Shown: positions 52,367-61,760, counted from the stretch's first letter. The stretch is 64,000 nucleotides of DNA from Hymenobacter tibetensis (GCF_022827545.1 NZ_CP094669.1:2260001-2324000), one strand, 5' to 3'. Notes: generated from the sequence alone by a model not told the origin. Translations and numbers: made by a program.

Positions 52367-53728
52367 ATGTTTGATAACCTCAGTACCAAGCTCGATAAAG
52401 CCTTTAAGACGCTTAAAGGCCAGGGCAGCATCACCGAAATCAACGTGGCGGCCACCATTAAGGAAATCCGCCGCGCCCTCGTTGATGCCGACGTAAATTA
52501 CAAGGTGGCGAAAGAAGTCACCGACAAAATCAAGGACGAGGCCATGGGCCGCGACGTGCTGACGGCGGTTTCTCCGGGCCAGCTCATGACCAAAATCGTT
52601 TATGATGAGCTAACGCTGCTCATGGGCGGCGACAAAAAGGATATTGTTATTAAGGGCGACCCGGCCGTTGTGCTGCTTTCGGGTCTGCAGGGTTCTGGCA
52701 AAACCACCTTCGCGGGTAAGCTGGCCTCGTTCATCAAAAAGCAGAACCGTACGGTGTTGTTGGTTGCCTGCGACGTGTATCGTCCGGCGGCTATCAATCA
52801 GCTGCAGGTGCTGGGCGAGCAAATTGGGGTGGAAGTATATGCCGAGGTGGAAAACAAAAACCCGGTGGAAATTTCACGCAATGCCATCGAGTACGCCCGC
52901 AAAAACAACAAGAAAGTAGTGATCATCGATACCGCTGGCCGCTTGGCCGTGGACGAGCAGATGATGACGGAAATAGAAGCGGTAAAGCGCGCCATCACCC
53001 CCTCGGAAACGCTGTTCGTGGTGGATTCGATGACGGGCCAAGACGCCGTAAATACGGCCAAGACCTTCAACGACCGGCTGAACTTCGATGGTGTGGTGCT
53101 TACCAAACTGGACGGTGACGCCCGTGGTGGTGCGGCCCTCAGCATCCGGGCCGTGGTGGAAAAGCCCATCAAGTTTATCTCAACGGGTGAAAAGATGGAG
53201 GCGCTGGATATGTTCTATCCAGACCGGATGGCCCAGCGCATCTTGGGCATGGGCGACGTTATCTCGCTGGTAGAGCGCGCGCAGCAACAGTTCGACGAGG
53301 ACGAAGCCAAGCGCATCAACCAGAAGATTCGCAAAAATCAGTTCAACTTCGACGACTTTCTCTCGCAGCTAGAGCAAATCAAGAAGATGGGTAACCTGAA
53401 AGACCTGGTGGGCATGATACCCGGCATGAGCAAGGCTATCAAGGACGTGGAAATCGACGACGATGCCTTTAAGCCCATCGAGAGCATCATCAAGAGCATG
53501 ACCCCCCACGAGCGGGCCAACCCAGATGTGCTCAACGGCTCACGCCGTAAGCGCCTTGCAAAAGGCTCGGGTACCGATATTCAGCAGGTTAACAACTTGA
53601 TGAAGCAGTTCGAGGATATGCGCAAGATGATGCGCACCATGAACAAAATGAGCCAAACCAAAGGCGGTATGCAGCAAATGGCCCGCATGATGGGCGGTAT
53701 GGGCAAAGCAGGAGGGGGAAAGTTCTAA
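52367..53728 (+). CDS. ffh: signal recognition particle protein Ffh
   Basis: 453 residues. GTPase that binds SRP RNA (6190 in this window) and signal sequences at the ribosome. N-domain helices, then G1 LSGLQGSGKTTFAGKLA, G3 DTAGRLA, TKLDGDARGG, and the Met-rich M domain (MMRTMNKMSQ..., MARMMGGMGKAGGG). Canonical length and order. Followed by a perfect terminator. Confidence 0.97.
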   Translation: MFDNLSTKLDKAFKTLKGQGSITEINVAATIKEIRRALVDADVNYKVAKEVTDKIKDEAMGRDVLTAVSPGQLMTKIVYDELTLLMGGDKKDIVIKGDPAVVLLSGLQGSGKTTFAGKLASFIKKQNRTVLLVACDVYRPAAINQLQVLGEQIGVEVYAEVENKNPVEISRNAIEYARKNNKKVVIIDTAGRLAVDEQMMTEIEAVKRAITPSETLFVVDSMTGQDAVNTAKTFNDRLNFDGVVLTKLDGDARGGAALSIRAVVEKPIKFISTGEKMEALDMFYPDRMAQRILGMGDVISLVERAQQQFDEDEAKRINQKIRKNQFNFDDFLSQLEQIKKMGNLKDLVGMIPGMSKAIKDVEIDDDAFKPIESIIKSMTPHERANPDVLNGSRRKRLAKGSGTDIQQVNNLMKQFEDMRKMMRTMNKMSQTKGGMQQMARMMGGMGKAGGGKF

Positions 53729-53734
53729 TACCTA

Positions 53735-53801
53735 GCATCGAGCGCAAACAAGAAGGCCCGGCCGTATGATACGGCTGGGCCTTCTTGTTTGCGCTCGATG
53801 C
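53735..53801 (+). terminator. terminator after ffh
   Basis: Long near-perfect stem (arms of about 31 nt, with one G-U-like mismatch), core AACAAGAAGGCCC and GGGCCTTCTTGTT, only 6 nt after the ffh stop codon. Confidence 0.85.
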
Positions 53802-53824
53802 AGGTTTGCTAAACCTTATAAAGC

Positions 53825-53858
53825 AAACTGGCCGCCGCAGAAGTGCGGCGGCCAGTTT
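53825..53858 (-). terminator. terminator of the surface protein gene
   Basis: Perfect 14-bp stem AAACTGGCCGCCGC / GCGGCGGCCAGTTT with 6-nt loop, downstream of the minus-strand gene at 53880. Confidence 0.8.
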
Positions 53859-53879
53859 CACTGATGAACGATTGGAATA

Positions 53880-56800
53880 CTAGTTACGAATCATTGGTAG
53901 GGTAACAACCGTTTCTGCGTTGCGCACCCGAACTAGGTAAGAACCAAGGGGAAGAGCATGTAAGTCGAGCGGATGCTGAAGCCCGCCAAGTAGCTGAAAC
54001 TTGCCCACTAATCGACCTGATATATCCATCACTTCAACCTGAGAATCAAGCGTAGGTAAAGCAGTAAGATCGAGGGTAGCAGTTCCTTGGTGCGGATTAG
54101 GATAGAGGGCAATAGCTGCCTTCGTTCCGCGTTCAAACTTCACAATACGTACCGGAGAGTAGCTGCTGTTACCGTCGAGGTCTACTTGCTGCAGACGGTA
54201 ATATATTGGCTTCAACGACAAACGACCAGCGCCAGCATCGGTATAGCGGTAAGCCACTTCTTTAGGAGAGGTTCCTTGGCCTTTCACAACATGAATACGC
54301 TCGAAGTTCTTGCCATCGAGGCTACGCTCAATGTTGAAGTGGTCATTTTGCAACTCGCTGGCCGTGGCCCAAGTCAACTCAGCGTTCAAGCCACTGGCAG
54401 CTACATCAAACCGCTTCAACTCCACTGGTAGCGGACGGGTGATGGTTACGTCTTCCGCGGTGCTAGTGCCAGTATAATTATTACCACCTGCTGTACCTAA
54501 TGCAGTACTGGTGCTAGCTGAACCTGTGTAGTTGTTGCCTGGTGAAATGGTTGTAGTAGTAGCCTCAACAGTGCGAAGCGGATTTGTATAGTTAACACGG
54601 CCGCTAGCTTGATACGCGAAGTTATTCACAGCTGAAGTTGCTATAGTAGCACGGAAAGTAATACGAAGCGAAGCACCAGCCGGAATAGACAATCCACTGA
54701 ACGTAGGGGTAGATACTCCGTTGCTAGGTAACGTGCCACCGATAGTAACAGGTGAAGTAGTGCCATCAGCGGTAGTTTGAACAGCCACTGGAGCAAACGT
54801 ATTATCGTAGCCAAAAAGCGCATTCATGGAAACTTGAGCACTTACATCTGTTGCGGCACCACCTGTGTTAGAAACAGTTAGCGTATAAACAGCTGGATTT
54901 ACAGTAGTGCCATTCGGACGAACTACATTGGGCGTGGAAGTAGCTAGTGCCATAGACAGCACTGGTAAGCAAGAACTAGCACCAGCAATAGTGGCGGTGC
55001 TGGTTGGTGCCGTATCAGTTGAGGCAACCCCAGCAGTACCAGGTCCAGCACCATATGCAATAGAATTGCTTCTGCTTCCATCGTTAGTTACCCCATTTGC
55101 ACCACCATCCACATTTGAGCCAGCAAGAGCGCTATTGGTATAGATATAGCCACCACCACCACCACCACCTGGACCATAGGAATTATCATTATTGCCATTA
55201 TTTACTGAGCCACCTGCACCTCCTATTGCTGAAACTGTAAGACCATTCAAGCCAGATGCTTCGTTACCAGGGGGCGAAGCCAGTACTATGATTGTCCCAC
55301 CTGCGCCGCCACCGCCACCACCTTGCGTAGTGTTTGTCGATGCGGCAGTGCCACCATTAGCTGCTATCGTGCCGGTCCCAGAAACTAAGCCTGTACGGAA
55401 GATAATGATACCCCCTCCGACAGCACCACTAGCAAGTGTGGCGTTATCACCGGTATTCACGGAGCCAGAACCGCCACCGCCGCCCATAAAAATGCGTGAC
55501 GCTGTAGCTACATCCGATACATTGCGGCCGCCTATAGCTCTAAGCCCACCCGCAGAGTTGTTACCGGTAGAGCCGTAACCACCAGTACCACCATTGCCAC
55601 CATTGCTACCACCGCCACCGCCAGCATTACCTGAGTTAGTTGTTGAGCGGTCTGTTGCACCACCGCCTGCATTGCCGGGGGCACCTGCCGCGTGGCTACC
55701 TATTGGGTAGCCTGTAGTGGGGGTCGCTTGTGCGATGGCTGTGCCATTAAAAATTCGGAATGGAGTACCTGCAGTGCCTTCTCCTTTCGAGCCGTGGCCT
55801 TGGTCAGAAGCACTTGCGTAGGCTGATGTTGAGGCAACAGTTCCTGCGATAGATGCACCACCACCACGAAATCCTCTTGCAGACATTGATAAGGAAGAAC
55901 CTGTAGCAAATGTGGTTCTACCTGCTACATCTAGTGCTAAAACACCACCCGTATTTCCGTCCCAGTTGGCTCCAGTTACTCCGCTGGAAATAGAGAGGGA
56001 TGAATATTGCGGAATGCGAATCACCTGAAAACGGCGTTGGCCTGCAGTAGTAGTGTTTGCGAGAGTAGAGTAAGTGTTGGTCAGCGTTTTTGCTAATGTT
56101 AGTACTCGCTCGTTACCTGTTCCTGCTGCAACACCTCGCACAATGGCGTACTCATACTTGCCTGCCGTGTAGTTATTATTAGCGGTAACGGTACCGTATG
56201 TATCGCTAGTAGCAGTAGTTGTAATATCAGCGCCCTGCATCTGCATGATGAGCACCAAATCGTTTACTGCTACAGCGGTAGCTGCAGTGCCAGCGCCAGT
56301 TCTAGCCACTCCTACTGTAATGGTAGATGTACCGTTGGCCGTACCTACTGAAACGCCAGGATAATAAGTATTAGGGCTGGTAGAGGCATTCAAGGCACCA
56401 GGACCATCTTTACCTGGTGTAGCACAAGCCGTGGCTATGTCAGCAACTCCTGTTACAACTGTAGTAATAGTGGCTGCGTTGTTGCTAGCAACTGGGTCAG
56501 GAATAGCAGGTGGCGTCTGGAAGGTAGCAGTGCTTGTGATGGGGCCAGAAACAGGAACCGTGAAAGTAACCGTATTGAAGACAGGCGCATCAGTAGGCGT
56601 AAGGGTAGCTATGGTGCCGAATGTTACTATGCCTGAAGTTGAATCGTAAGAGCCATTAGGTACAACTACGTTGCTCAAGCCGGTAGGTAGTCGGATGATA
56701 GGCACCACGTTCGTGGCCACTTGGGTACCTAGGTTGGACGTATTAACCGTATAGGTAATACGCGAGCCAGGATTGGCTGAAGCTGGTCCGCTTACGCTAG

Positions 56801-58052
56801 TAGCCAAGTCGGCTCCCTCCACAATAATGGTGATATTGGCCGGATTAGAGAAATATTGCGGATTCGGTGCAGTAGGAGTAGATCCTGCTACATCCTGCAT
56901 GAGATAGGGGATGGTCACCACGCCTGCGAAAGTGCCGCTGGGCGTGAACGTAACTGTGCCGTTGCGATTTGCTTTGAATGTACCGGCTGTTACTGTGCGA
57001 ATACTGTCAACGGTAGGAGTGGTAATGTCCAAGTCAACTGAGCCTAACTTGAAGTTACTGCCGAAGAACTGGTCGTTGTTGAGCGCATTAAACGTAACAG
57101 GCTGATTATAGATCGTGCCGGCTAAGTCATCATTGGCAATCGGGGACTGCACAACTGATAGGTTGCGGATTTCATGGACGTTGGTGTTGCCACCCGTAGA
57201 ACCAGCAAATCCAATGCGAAGGTTTTGAGGTGGCGTTGTAACCGTCACGTTATCGATGGCTGTTGTCACCGCATTACCGTGCTGTATGCGCACAGTAATT
57301 TTATAAGTTATATTCGGAGCGGTTCCTTGCGGTATTACGTCAATATAAGCCCGACGATAGTTGGGGTTACTCGGATTCGTGACCCGGCCGGCAGCACCTA
57401 CGTCCAGACTAAAAGGCAAAGTGCCACTCCCCGCTATATAAGCATATCCAGTGCTACCGTTGCCGCTGCCACGAATAGAGACAGCATCAGCTCTGACGCC
57501 TGGACCACCGATGCGTCCTTCTCCAGGATTTGCAAAATTGCCAAACTCATCAATGCCAATCCCTATATAGCCGTTTGGAACACCGTTACTAACTGGGCCG
57601 GCGTCTCTCTGAGTGTAACCTAGTGCCCCGCCTGGGGCGCCAGGGGTAAAGGATGCTCCGGTAGTTTTATCCGCATCAACTAGAAACACCGAAAACCCAT
57701 CTGCCCCAGTACCGCTGTGCGAGAAAAACTCGAACGAGATGCTAAATCCTTGGGGTGCCGGAAAAGAGCGTTGGTCAATAATGAAGCCCGATTGAAAGGT
57801 GCTTGCATCAGTAAGCCGCAAGAACCCATTCGTGTCTGTCGAACTAGTCCCTGTTAGTGTAGCTGGGTTAGGAGAGCCCCCTAATCGGAAGTCGGTTACA
57901 GTATTCGATGTAAATGCTTCGAACCTAGGAAACGTAGATTGCGCCTGTGCATGTTGCGCTAAGCCTAACGCTAAAGCTGCCGGCAATAAAGCCCTACTGG
58001 ATGAGTTCAACCAGCTTCGTATTCGGCTAAGTGGGAGGAAAAGTGTTTTCAT
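53880..58052 (-). CDS. giant T9SS-secreted lectin-domain surface protein
   Basis: 1390 residues. Signal peptide ends AQHAQAQ. Residues about 40-280 resemble bacterial legume-type lectin domains (ISFEFFSHSGTGADGFSVFLVD ... GIGIDEFGNFANPGEGRIGG). Then Ig/DUF11-like repeats (ADLATSVSGPASANPGSRITYTV...), a Gly-rich region with many Gly-Gly runs (about 770-1060), another DUF11-like segment, and a type A C-terminal sorting domain (LYPNPHQGTATLDL ... GSYLVRVRNAETVVTLPMI) for export by the type IX system. Likely an adhesin binding a carbohydrate or gliding surface. Start at 58052 (MKTLFLPLSR). A promoter matches at 58159. Confidence 0.88.
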   Translation of the reverse strand: MKTLFLPLSRIRSWLNSSSRALLPAALALGLAQHAQAQSTFPRFEAFTSNTVTDFRLGGSPNPATLTGTSSTDTNGFLRLTDASTFQSGFIIDQRSFPAPQGFSISFEFFSHSGTGADGFSVFLVDADKTTGASFTPGAPGGALGYTQRDAGPVSNGVPNGYIGIGIDEFGNFANPGEGRIGGPGVRADAVSIRGSGNGSTGYAYIAGSGTLPFSLDVGAAGRVTNPSNPNYRRAYIDVIPQGTAPNITYKITVRIQHGNAVTTAIDNVTVTTPPQNLRIGFAGSTGGNTNVHEIRNLSVVQSPIANDDLAGTIYNQPVTFNALNNDQFFGSNFKLGSVDLDITTPTVDSIRTVTAGTFKANRNGTVTFTPSGTFAGVVTIPYLMQDVAGSTPTAPNPQYFSNPANITIIVEGADLATSVSGPASANPGSRITYTVNTSNLGTQVATNVVPIIRLPTGLSNVVVPNGSYDSTSGIVTFGTIATLTPTDAPVFNTVTFTVPVSGPITSTATFQTPPAIPDPVASNNAATITTVVTGVADIATACATPGKDGPGALNASTSPNTYYPGVSVGTANGTSTITVGVARTGAGTAATAVAVNDLVLIMQMQGADITTTATSDTYGTVTANNNYTAGKYEYAIVRGVAAGTGNERVLTLAKTLTNTYSTLANTTTAGQRRFQVIRIPQYSSLSISSGVTGANWDGNTGGVLALDVAGRTTFATGSSLSMSARGFRGGGASIAGTVASTSAYASASDQGHGSKGEGTAGTPFRIFNGTAIAQATPTTGYPIGSHAAGAPGNAGGGATDRSTTNSGNAGGGGGSNGGNGGTGGYGSTGNNSAGGLRAIGGRNVSDVATASRIFMGGGGGSGSVNTGDNATLASGAVGGGIIIFRTGLVSGTGTIAANGGTAASTNTTQGGGGGGAGGTIIVLASPPGNEASGLNGLTVSAIGGAGGSVNNGNNDNSYGPGGGGGGGYIYTNSALAGSNVDGGANGVTNDGSRSNSIAYGAGPGTAGVASTDTAPTSTATIAGASSCLPVLSMALATSTPNVVRPNGTTVNPAVYTLTVSNTGGAATDVSAQVSMNALFGYDNTFAPVAVQTTADGTTSPVTIGGTLPSNGVSTPTFSGLSIPAGASLRITFRATIATSAVNNFAYQASGRVNYTNPLRTVEATTTTISPGNNYTGSASTSTALGTAGGNNYTGTSTAEDVTITRPLPVELKRFDVAASGLNAELTWATASELQNDHFNIERSLDGKNFERIHVVKGQGTSPKEVAYRYTDAGAGRLSLKPIYYRLQQVDLDGNSSYSPVRIVKFERGTKAAIALYPNPHQGTATLDLTALPTLDSQVEVMDISGRLVGKFQLLGGLQHPLDLHALPLGSYLVRVRNAETVVTLPMIRN

Positions 58053-58157
58053 GTAGTATAGATTGTGGTAGCTGCTTAAGGGGTAATTCAGGACATTTTC
58101 AACATCATTAATCAACTTCAGCCCGATCACAGACCTGTACATGTTTAGGTCTTCCAA

Positions 58158-58523
58158 ACAAATATAGGAGCCTTATTGAGCTTGATCAATTGCACTTTAT
58201 ATTTTGTCTGTAAATAATATTCAATCATCTGATAAAAGTTGATAAAGTAAAAAAATACAATCTATTTGTGCTATTATAAATGAATAATATACGATAATCC
58301 AACTTCGGAAATAAGTTTATGCAATAAAATATACATTGATATTACTCTTGTCTTATCAATGTAGAACATTGTATATTTGTATAATTTAAAGTATTTGTTT
58401 TCGTCTTCTTATACCTCTCAACTCTCAGCTAAAAGCTCTGGCTTTGAGGACAGGGTAACGGATGTGTTTGTAATCTTTAAATAAAAATAGAACTGGCTGT
58501 CGTTGATAGCCGCTTCTTTCGTC
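58158..58523. other. AT-rich promoter region, no gene
   Basis: 366 nt of AT-rich sequence. It contains the promoter of the surface protein on the minus strand; otherwise nothing identifiable. Confidence 0.5.
58159..58189 (-). promoter_or_regulatory. promoter of the surface protein gene
   Basis: Minus strand TTG (58189-58187), 20 nt, TATATTTG (58166-58159). About 100 nt of 5' leader before the ATG at 58052. Confidence 0.65.
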
Positions 58524-58653
58524 TTAGGCCGAGTTGTCGGGGTAGTTGAACTCCTTGCACAAGAGGTCAGTAAACTGCCGCAGCGTCGCGGGGCCGAGGA
58601 CTGTGTGCCCGCGGATGATGATGCCAGCAGTAGGGGCGGTCAAGCCAGCCCGC
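58524..58653 (-). pseudogene. gene remnant (C-terminal fragment)
   Basis: A reverse frame ending at TAA 58524-58526 reads GHTVLGPATLRQFTDLLCKEF just before the stop, which looks like coding sequence. It has no start and merges upstream into a palindromic segment. Probably the 3' end of a destroyed gene at the border of the mobile region. Family not recognised. Confidence 0.35.
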
Positions 58654-58774
58654 AAGGGTGAAAAGCAGGCTTTATGAGTATGCTATCCGTGCGGGCTGGC
58701 TTGGTGCTAATGATTCTTGCTGGATCGATACATCTATTTTCACTATCCTTCAGCGGAGGATAGTGAAAATAGAT
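58641..58774. repeat. cluster of perfect palindromes
   Basis: CAAGCCAGCCCGCA (58641-58654) pairs with TGCGGGCTGGCTTG (58690-58703), and an 18-bp perfect arm (58732-58749) pairs with 58757-58774 around a 7-nt loop. Two strong hairpins within 135 nt, of the kind seen at ends or remnants of mobile elements. Confidence 0.7.
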
Positions 58775-58912
58775 ATTCCCGAAAATGATGCCCTTCATAA
58801 AAGGGTATTGAAAACCCATCTCACCAACTGGATCTTCTGGGAGTATAAAAATGAAAGGACTACCCATGGCTTAAGGGCAAGCCTGAAATCCGGACCTGAA
58901 ACTACGTTGTAA
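58658..58912 (+). CDS. doubtful small ORF across the palindromes
   Basis: 84 codons from GTG 58658. The second half (HKRVLKTHLTNWIFWEYKNERTTHG) looks protein-like. It is followed at once by a terminator-like hairpin with T-tract (CCCGATGGCGAGGTCGGGCTTTT, read as two arms CCCGA/TCGGG, 58913-58935). Its first part encodes the palindromes, so it may be a remnant fusion. No family recognised. Confidence 0.3.
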   Translation: MKSRLYEYAIRAGWLGANDSCWIDTSIFTILQRRIVKIDIPENDALHKRVLKTHLTNWIFWEYKNERTTHGLRASLKSGPETTL

Positions 58913-59150
58913 CCCGATGGCGAGGTCGGGCTTTTCTTTGCTCAGCCAATATTTTATCCTGCTTGGGCCAACCGCTGTCCGGACCAATGTATCTGAGCCT
59001 ATAACCGAGGCCGCCAACAAATTGCATAGCGTACTACTTGATTATCATAAACAAAGAAGGACCAGCCAGCGGCCAGTCCCTCTTCCACAACCAAAACAGG
59101 TAACACCAATTATATAGCTCTATTAACTGGAAACGAATTTTGTTTTCCAG

Positions 59151-59190
59151 AGTGGTACAGAGTTACCCGGAATAGTGGTACAGAGTCAGT
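59151..59190. mobile_element. possible IS21-type terminal repeats (solo end)
   Basis: AGTGGTACAGAGT occurs twice, 25 nt apart (around 59151 and 59176), with a CCGGAATA spacer motif. Multiple short terminal repeats of the TGGTACAG kind are typical of IS21-family ends in Bacteroidota. No istA/istB gene is present, so this would be a leftover end. A hairpin CTGGAAAC...GTTTTCCAG lies just upstream. Confidence 0.4.
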
Positions 59191-59285
59191 AGCTCAGGAG
59201 AGCCCCGCGAACAGTCAACGTTCGTCGGGTGGTTAAGGTGATTGCCTGCCTAGAGGCTGAAAGTGTCACCAAGAGCTTTAAAATG

Positions 59286-59322
59286 CGAAAGACCAGCCTT
59301 GGGATGCGCTGGTCCTTCTATG
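59286..59322 (-). terminator. terminator-like hairpin
   Basis: GACCAGC/GCTGGTC stem with flanking AAAG and CTTT, downstream of the minus-strand small gene at 59339. Confidence 0.5.
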
Positions 59323-59338
59323 TGTACGGGTACCAACC

Positions 59339-59794
59339 TCACTTCTTTTTCACCACCGGTTTTGGCTTGGGCATTGCAATAGTCACAATGTCCACCTTGT
59401 TCAAAGAAGGTTGGATATCCATCGTAAAGAGGAACTGGTTATCAACCGTTTTCCAATGGCTGGTATCAATACGCGTGAAATGGCTGTTCATGTATTCAAG
59501 CATTTGCTTGAGGTCATCGTAGGAGCATGTGTTGGTTGCTGCTATGCAAATGTCCTTTTTGTTAAATTCAAGAGATAAATTCTTATCCTTAAAGCTACCG
59601 GTTGCATCCCAGTAATGGCAGTAAGCATTATCCGTCACAACAAATCCTTGACGATAATCCTTGGTTACAACCTCGTAATCGCTCAGGTGGTTGGATTCCA
59701 ACATGTCTTTTGACCCACCAATAAGCGAGGCTTGCTGAGCCAACATGGTTTCAGACCCTAGGGAGAGGGTAGCAGCGATAATTAATGACTTCAC
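59339..59794 (-). CDS. small secreted protein, unknown
   Basis: 151 residues from GTG 59794 (signal-like KSLIIAATLSLGSETMLAQQ); a TTG at 59848 would add 18 residues. The mature part has CHYWDATGSFKDK and a Lys/Pro end (PKPKPVVKKK). It forms a run with the two small genes upstream (gaps 2 nt and about 43 nt). No family recognised. Confidence 0.6.
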   Translation of the reverse strand: MKSLIIAATLSLGSETMLAQQASLIGGSKDMLESNHLSDYEVVTKDYRQGFVVTDNAYCHYWDATGSFKDKNLSLEFNKKDICIAATNTCSYDDLKQMLEYMNSHFTRIDTSHWKTVDNQFLFTMDIQPSLNKVDIVTIAMPKPKPVVKKK

Positions 59795-59837
59795 AAAAAT
59801 GTTGTTTGAGTATGCATACAAGGTATCGATGCCTATA

Positions 59838-60050
59838 CTACGTGTCAAGTAGATTAACTACGAGACACCCAGCGACGCTCAGATAGATGCAGAATTCGTT
59901 TGCGTGGTCACAGAAAAACTTGACTTTAGTAAATCCCCCGATCTGCTCATAGAAGGTATCAAGCATTTCGCTCAAATTCTGTGCAGCATAATGCACGTAC
60001 TGAATGCTGCCATGTAATTCACATGGAACATAATTGGTAGCCCGTTCCAT
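59838..60050 (-). CDS. small protein, unknown
   Basis: 70 residues (MERATNYVPCELHGSIQYVHY...), with a hydrophobic C-terminal stretch (FCIYLSVAGCLVVNLL). Starts 2 nt after the stop of the gene before it, so the three small genes are one operon. Function unknown. Confidence 0.5.
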   Translation of the reverse strand: MERATNYVPCELHGSIQYVHYAAQNLSEMLDTFYEQIGGFTKVKFFCDHANEFCIYLSVAGCLVVNLLDT

Positions 60051-60052
60051 AG

Positions 60053-60277
60053 CTACGCATATCTGATGCTCAAAAAACCGTCTCTGTCGCGCACCACAAT
60101 ATCACAGTAGGTTGCACCACACGCGCTAAGCTCATTGTTATCAGCTAGCTCCTTTAAAGCCTGCTTGGACATTTTCTCTGCCTCTCTGCGAGAGTTAGCA
60201 AAACCAATTGTTTTGAAGTTTTGTGCAGGACAACCTACCAGCGATTCCCATTTTGCGTTTTTTTTGGAGTTTCTCAT
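60053..60277 (-). CDS. small basic protein, unknown
   Basis: 74 residues from ATG 60277 (MRNSKKNAKWESLVG). The sequence FANSRREAEKMSKQALKEL is a charged helix. First gene of the three-gene run; a promoter match lies at 60488-60495, and the transcript leader contains a T-rich hairpin (AGGTCGGA/TCCGACCT, 60312-60353). Function unknown. Confidence 0.55.
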   Translation of the reverse strand: MRNSKKNAKWESLVGCPAQNFKTIGFANSRREAEKMSKQALKELADNNELSACGATYCDIVVRDRDGFLSIRYA

Positions 60278-60632
60278 TTGTGTGAATGTTAAAAATTTGG
60301 ACAACAAAAAAGGTCGGAGAAACCAGACCTGACACGTCCGATTAATCCGACCTCACACCCTTTGGAAAGGGCGTAGTTCAGCTATTTATTTTACCTCGGT
60401 GTCAGCGGCGTTATCAGCATGTTATCTGAATTCCTCACAGGAACGATTAAGTTTCGTTGATATCGGTGTTATTCAAAACCAACGATGCAAATATATTATG
60501 GTCAATATCAGTTGTCGAGTGAAAAGAAATTTCACCTCGAATATTGAAAACTACGGCGGCTGCGCCTAAAAACGCATATTGTTTTATAAAAACCGCGTTT
60601 TCTGAGTTTATTGCCGTGAGTTATTTGTTACT
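60278..60632. other. regulatory gap in mobile region
   Basis: 355 nt without a gene. It holds the AGGTCGGA/TCCGACCT pairing, a TGATATCGG motif at 60458-60466 shared with two other sites in this module, a promoter and a small hairpin (TCGAGTGAAA...TTTCACCTCGA, about 60517-60541). Confidence 0.5.
60488..60495 (-). promoter_or_regulatory. promoter -7 element
   Basis: Minus-strand TATATTTG matches TAnnTTTG, about 210 nt before the three-gene run at 60277. The TGATATCGG motif lies just downstream of the predicted start. Confidence 0.5.
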
Positions 60633-60815
60633 TTATGAGAGGTGACAAATAGTTCTTCGGGAAGTTTGTGCCTCGATTATGAGAGCATTTATATTAAATT
60701 TTTTATCGGGCGATTCCCCAGTATTAGGAGACGTGAGCAACGCTTTTATTTGTTGCAATAACTCCTCAACTTTCCTGATATTGTTGCGTGTACTTTCCAT
60801 TTCTTGACTGTCCAT
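60633..60815 (-). CDS. small helical protein, unknown
   Basis: 60 residues (MDSQEMESTRNNIRKVEELLQQIKA...), an amphipathic helix with possible coiled coil. It is 85 nt from the antirepressor gene on the same strand. No family recognised; it may be a module-specific regulator or partner. Confidence 0.5.
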   Translation of the reverse strand: MDSQEMESTRNNIRKVEELLQQIKALLTSPNTGESPDKKFNINALIIEAQTSRRTICHLS

Positions 60816-60900
60816 GTTATTTGTTTTAAGGTGAAACATACTAAGGTAAGCTTGGGACCCCCAGTTTGTTACCAGCTATTTTTATTTATTTAAAGCAGCT

Positions 60901-61752
60901 TTATTTGCGTTTATCGGCTCTGAAAAAGCTCCAGTTGGCGTCAAGCTTTTTCTCGATAAACTTGAGACCTCGTGCTGTTACCATAGTCTGCTTTCCAACT
61001 CCCTTTTTGCCGGTGAGGGTGTTATCAAATGGGGTATACTTGATGAAGAAATAACCGCAGCTCACGTAATGCTGGTATGGTAGCGGTGCGGTTTCAGACC
61101 TGCTCTTGGACTGGATAACTGATTCTTTCCGTAGGAAATCCACCAGAAGGTTGCGACCCAAGCCTGGGTACTTGCTGGCTAAGTTCTGAGCTACTTCAGC
61201 CAATGTATCTTGGCTATTGCTAGCTGTTATCGCATCGCAGAATTGAACCTTTGGCTTGTCCTCTAGCACCTTGGTTTCGAGGACCTCACTCTTCTCCTCC
61301 AACTGCTTATTTGTCGCCTCACTGGCTAGCAACGCAAGCTCAACCCGTTCTTTGTCCTCAATGGCACTTGCTGCGAGGCGCAAGGCTTCAGCGAAAGTGG
61401 CTGGTAACTGTGGCTGTGTCGAGTAGCTACCAGTCTTGCGAATCTGGGGTAGCACCACACTCGTTATCCATTTCTTGAATGCTTTTGCTTCGGGCTTGCG
61501 TGAACCCAGGACAAGTGAGTATAGGCCACTTTCAGTTATAACATACTGAGCCTGGGGGCGTCCAGTGACATCATTTAAAATGATGTCGGTCTTCTCATCC
61601 TCATCCAGCCGGGATAACGCTTGCCCAACATTTGCAAGCTCAAGCACTGAGCAGACGTCGGAAGCAACGAATAAAGGGTCACCGTTTGGTTGGATGATAA
61701 TCCGCACGTCGGCGTTGTCAAAATTGTAAATCTGTGGTACTGTGTTGTTCAC
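60901..61752 (-). CDS. BRO-N / KilAC phage antirepressor-like protein
   Basis: 283 residues. N-terminal BRO domain (DVRIIIQPNGDPLFVASDVCSVLELANVGQALSRL, then VITESGLYSLVLGSRKPEAKAFKKWITSVVLPQIRKTGSY), typical of phage antirepressors. A coiled segment follows, then a C-terminal KilAC/ANT-like domain (AQNLASKYPGLGRNLLVDFLRKESVI ... MVTARGLKFIEKKL). Such proteins relieve repressors during phage induction or control plasmid/phage genes. Start is GTG 61752. A conserved 21-nt motif lies 9 nt upstream of its start (61761-61781). Confidence 0.85.
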   Translation of the reverse strand: MNNTVPQIYNFDNADVRIIIQPNGDPLFVASDVCSVLELANVGQALSRLDEDEKTDIILNDVTGRPQAQYVITESGLYSLVLGSRKPEAKAFKKWITSVVLPQIRKTGSYSTQPQLPATFAEALRLAASAIEDKERVELALLASEATNKQLEEKSEVLETKVLEDKPKVQFCDAITASNSQDTLAEVAQNLASKYPGLGRNLLVDFLRKESVIQSKSRSETAPLPYQHYVSCGYFFIKYTPFDNTLTGKKGVGKQTMVTARGLKFIEKKLDANWSFFRADKRK

Positions 61753-61760
61753 TGTGGGTA

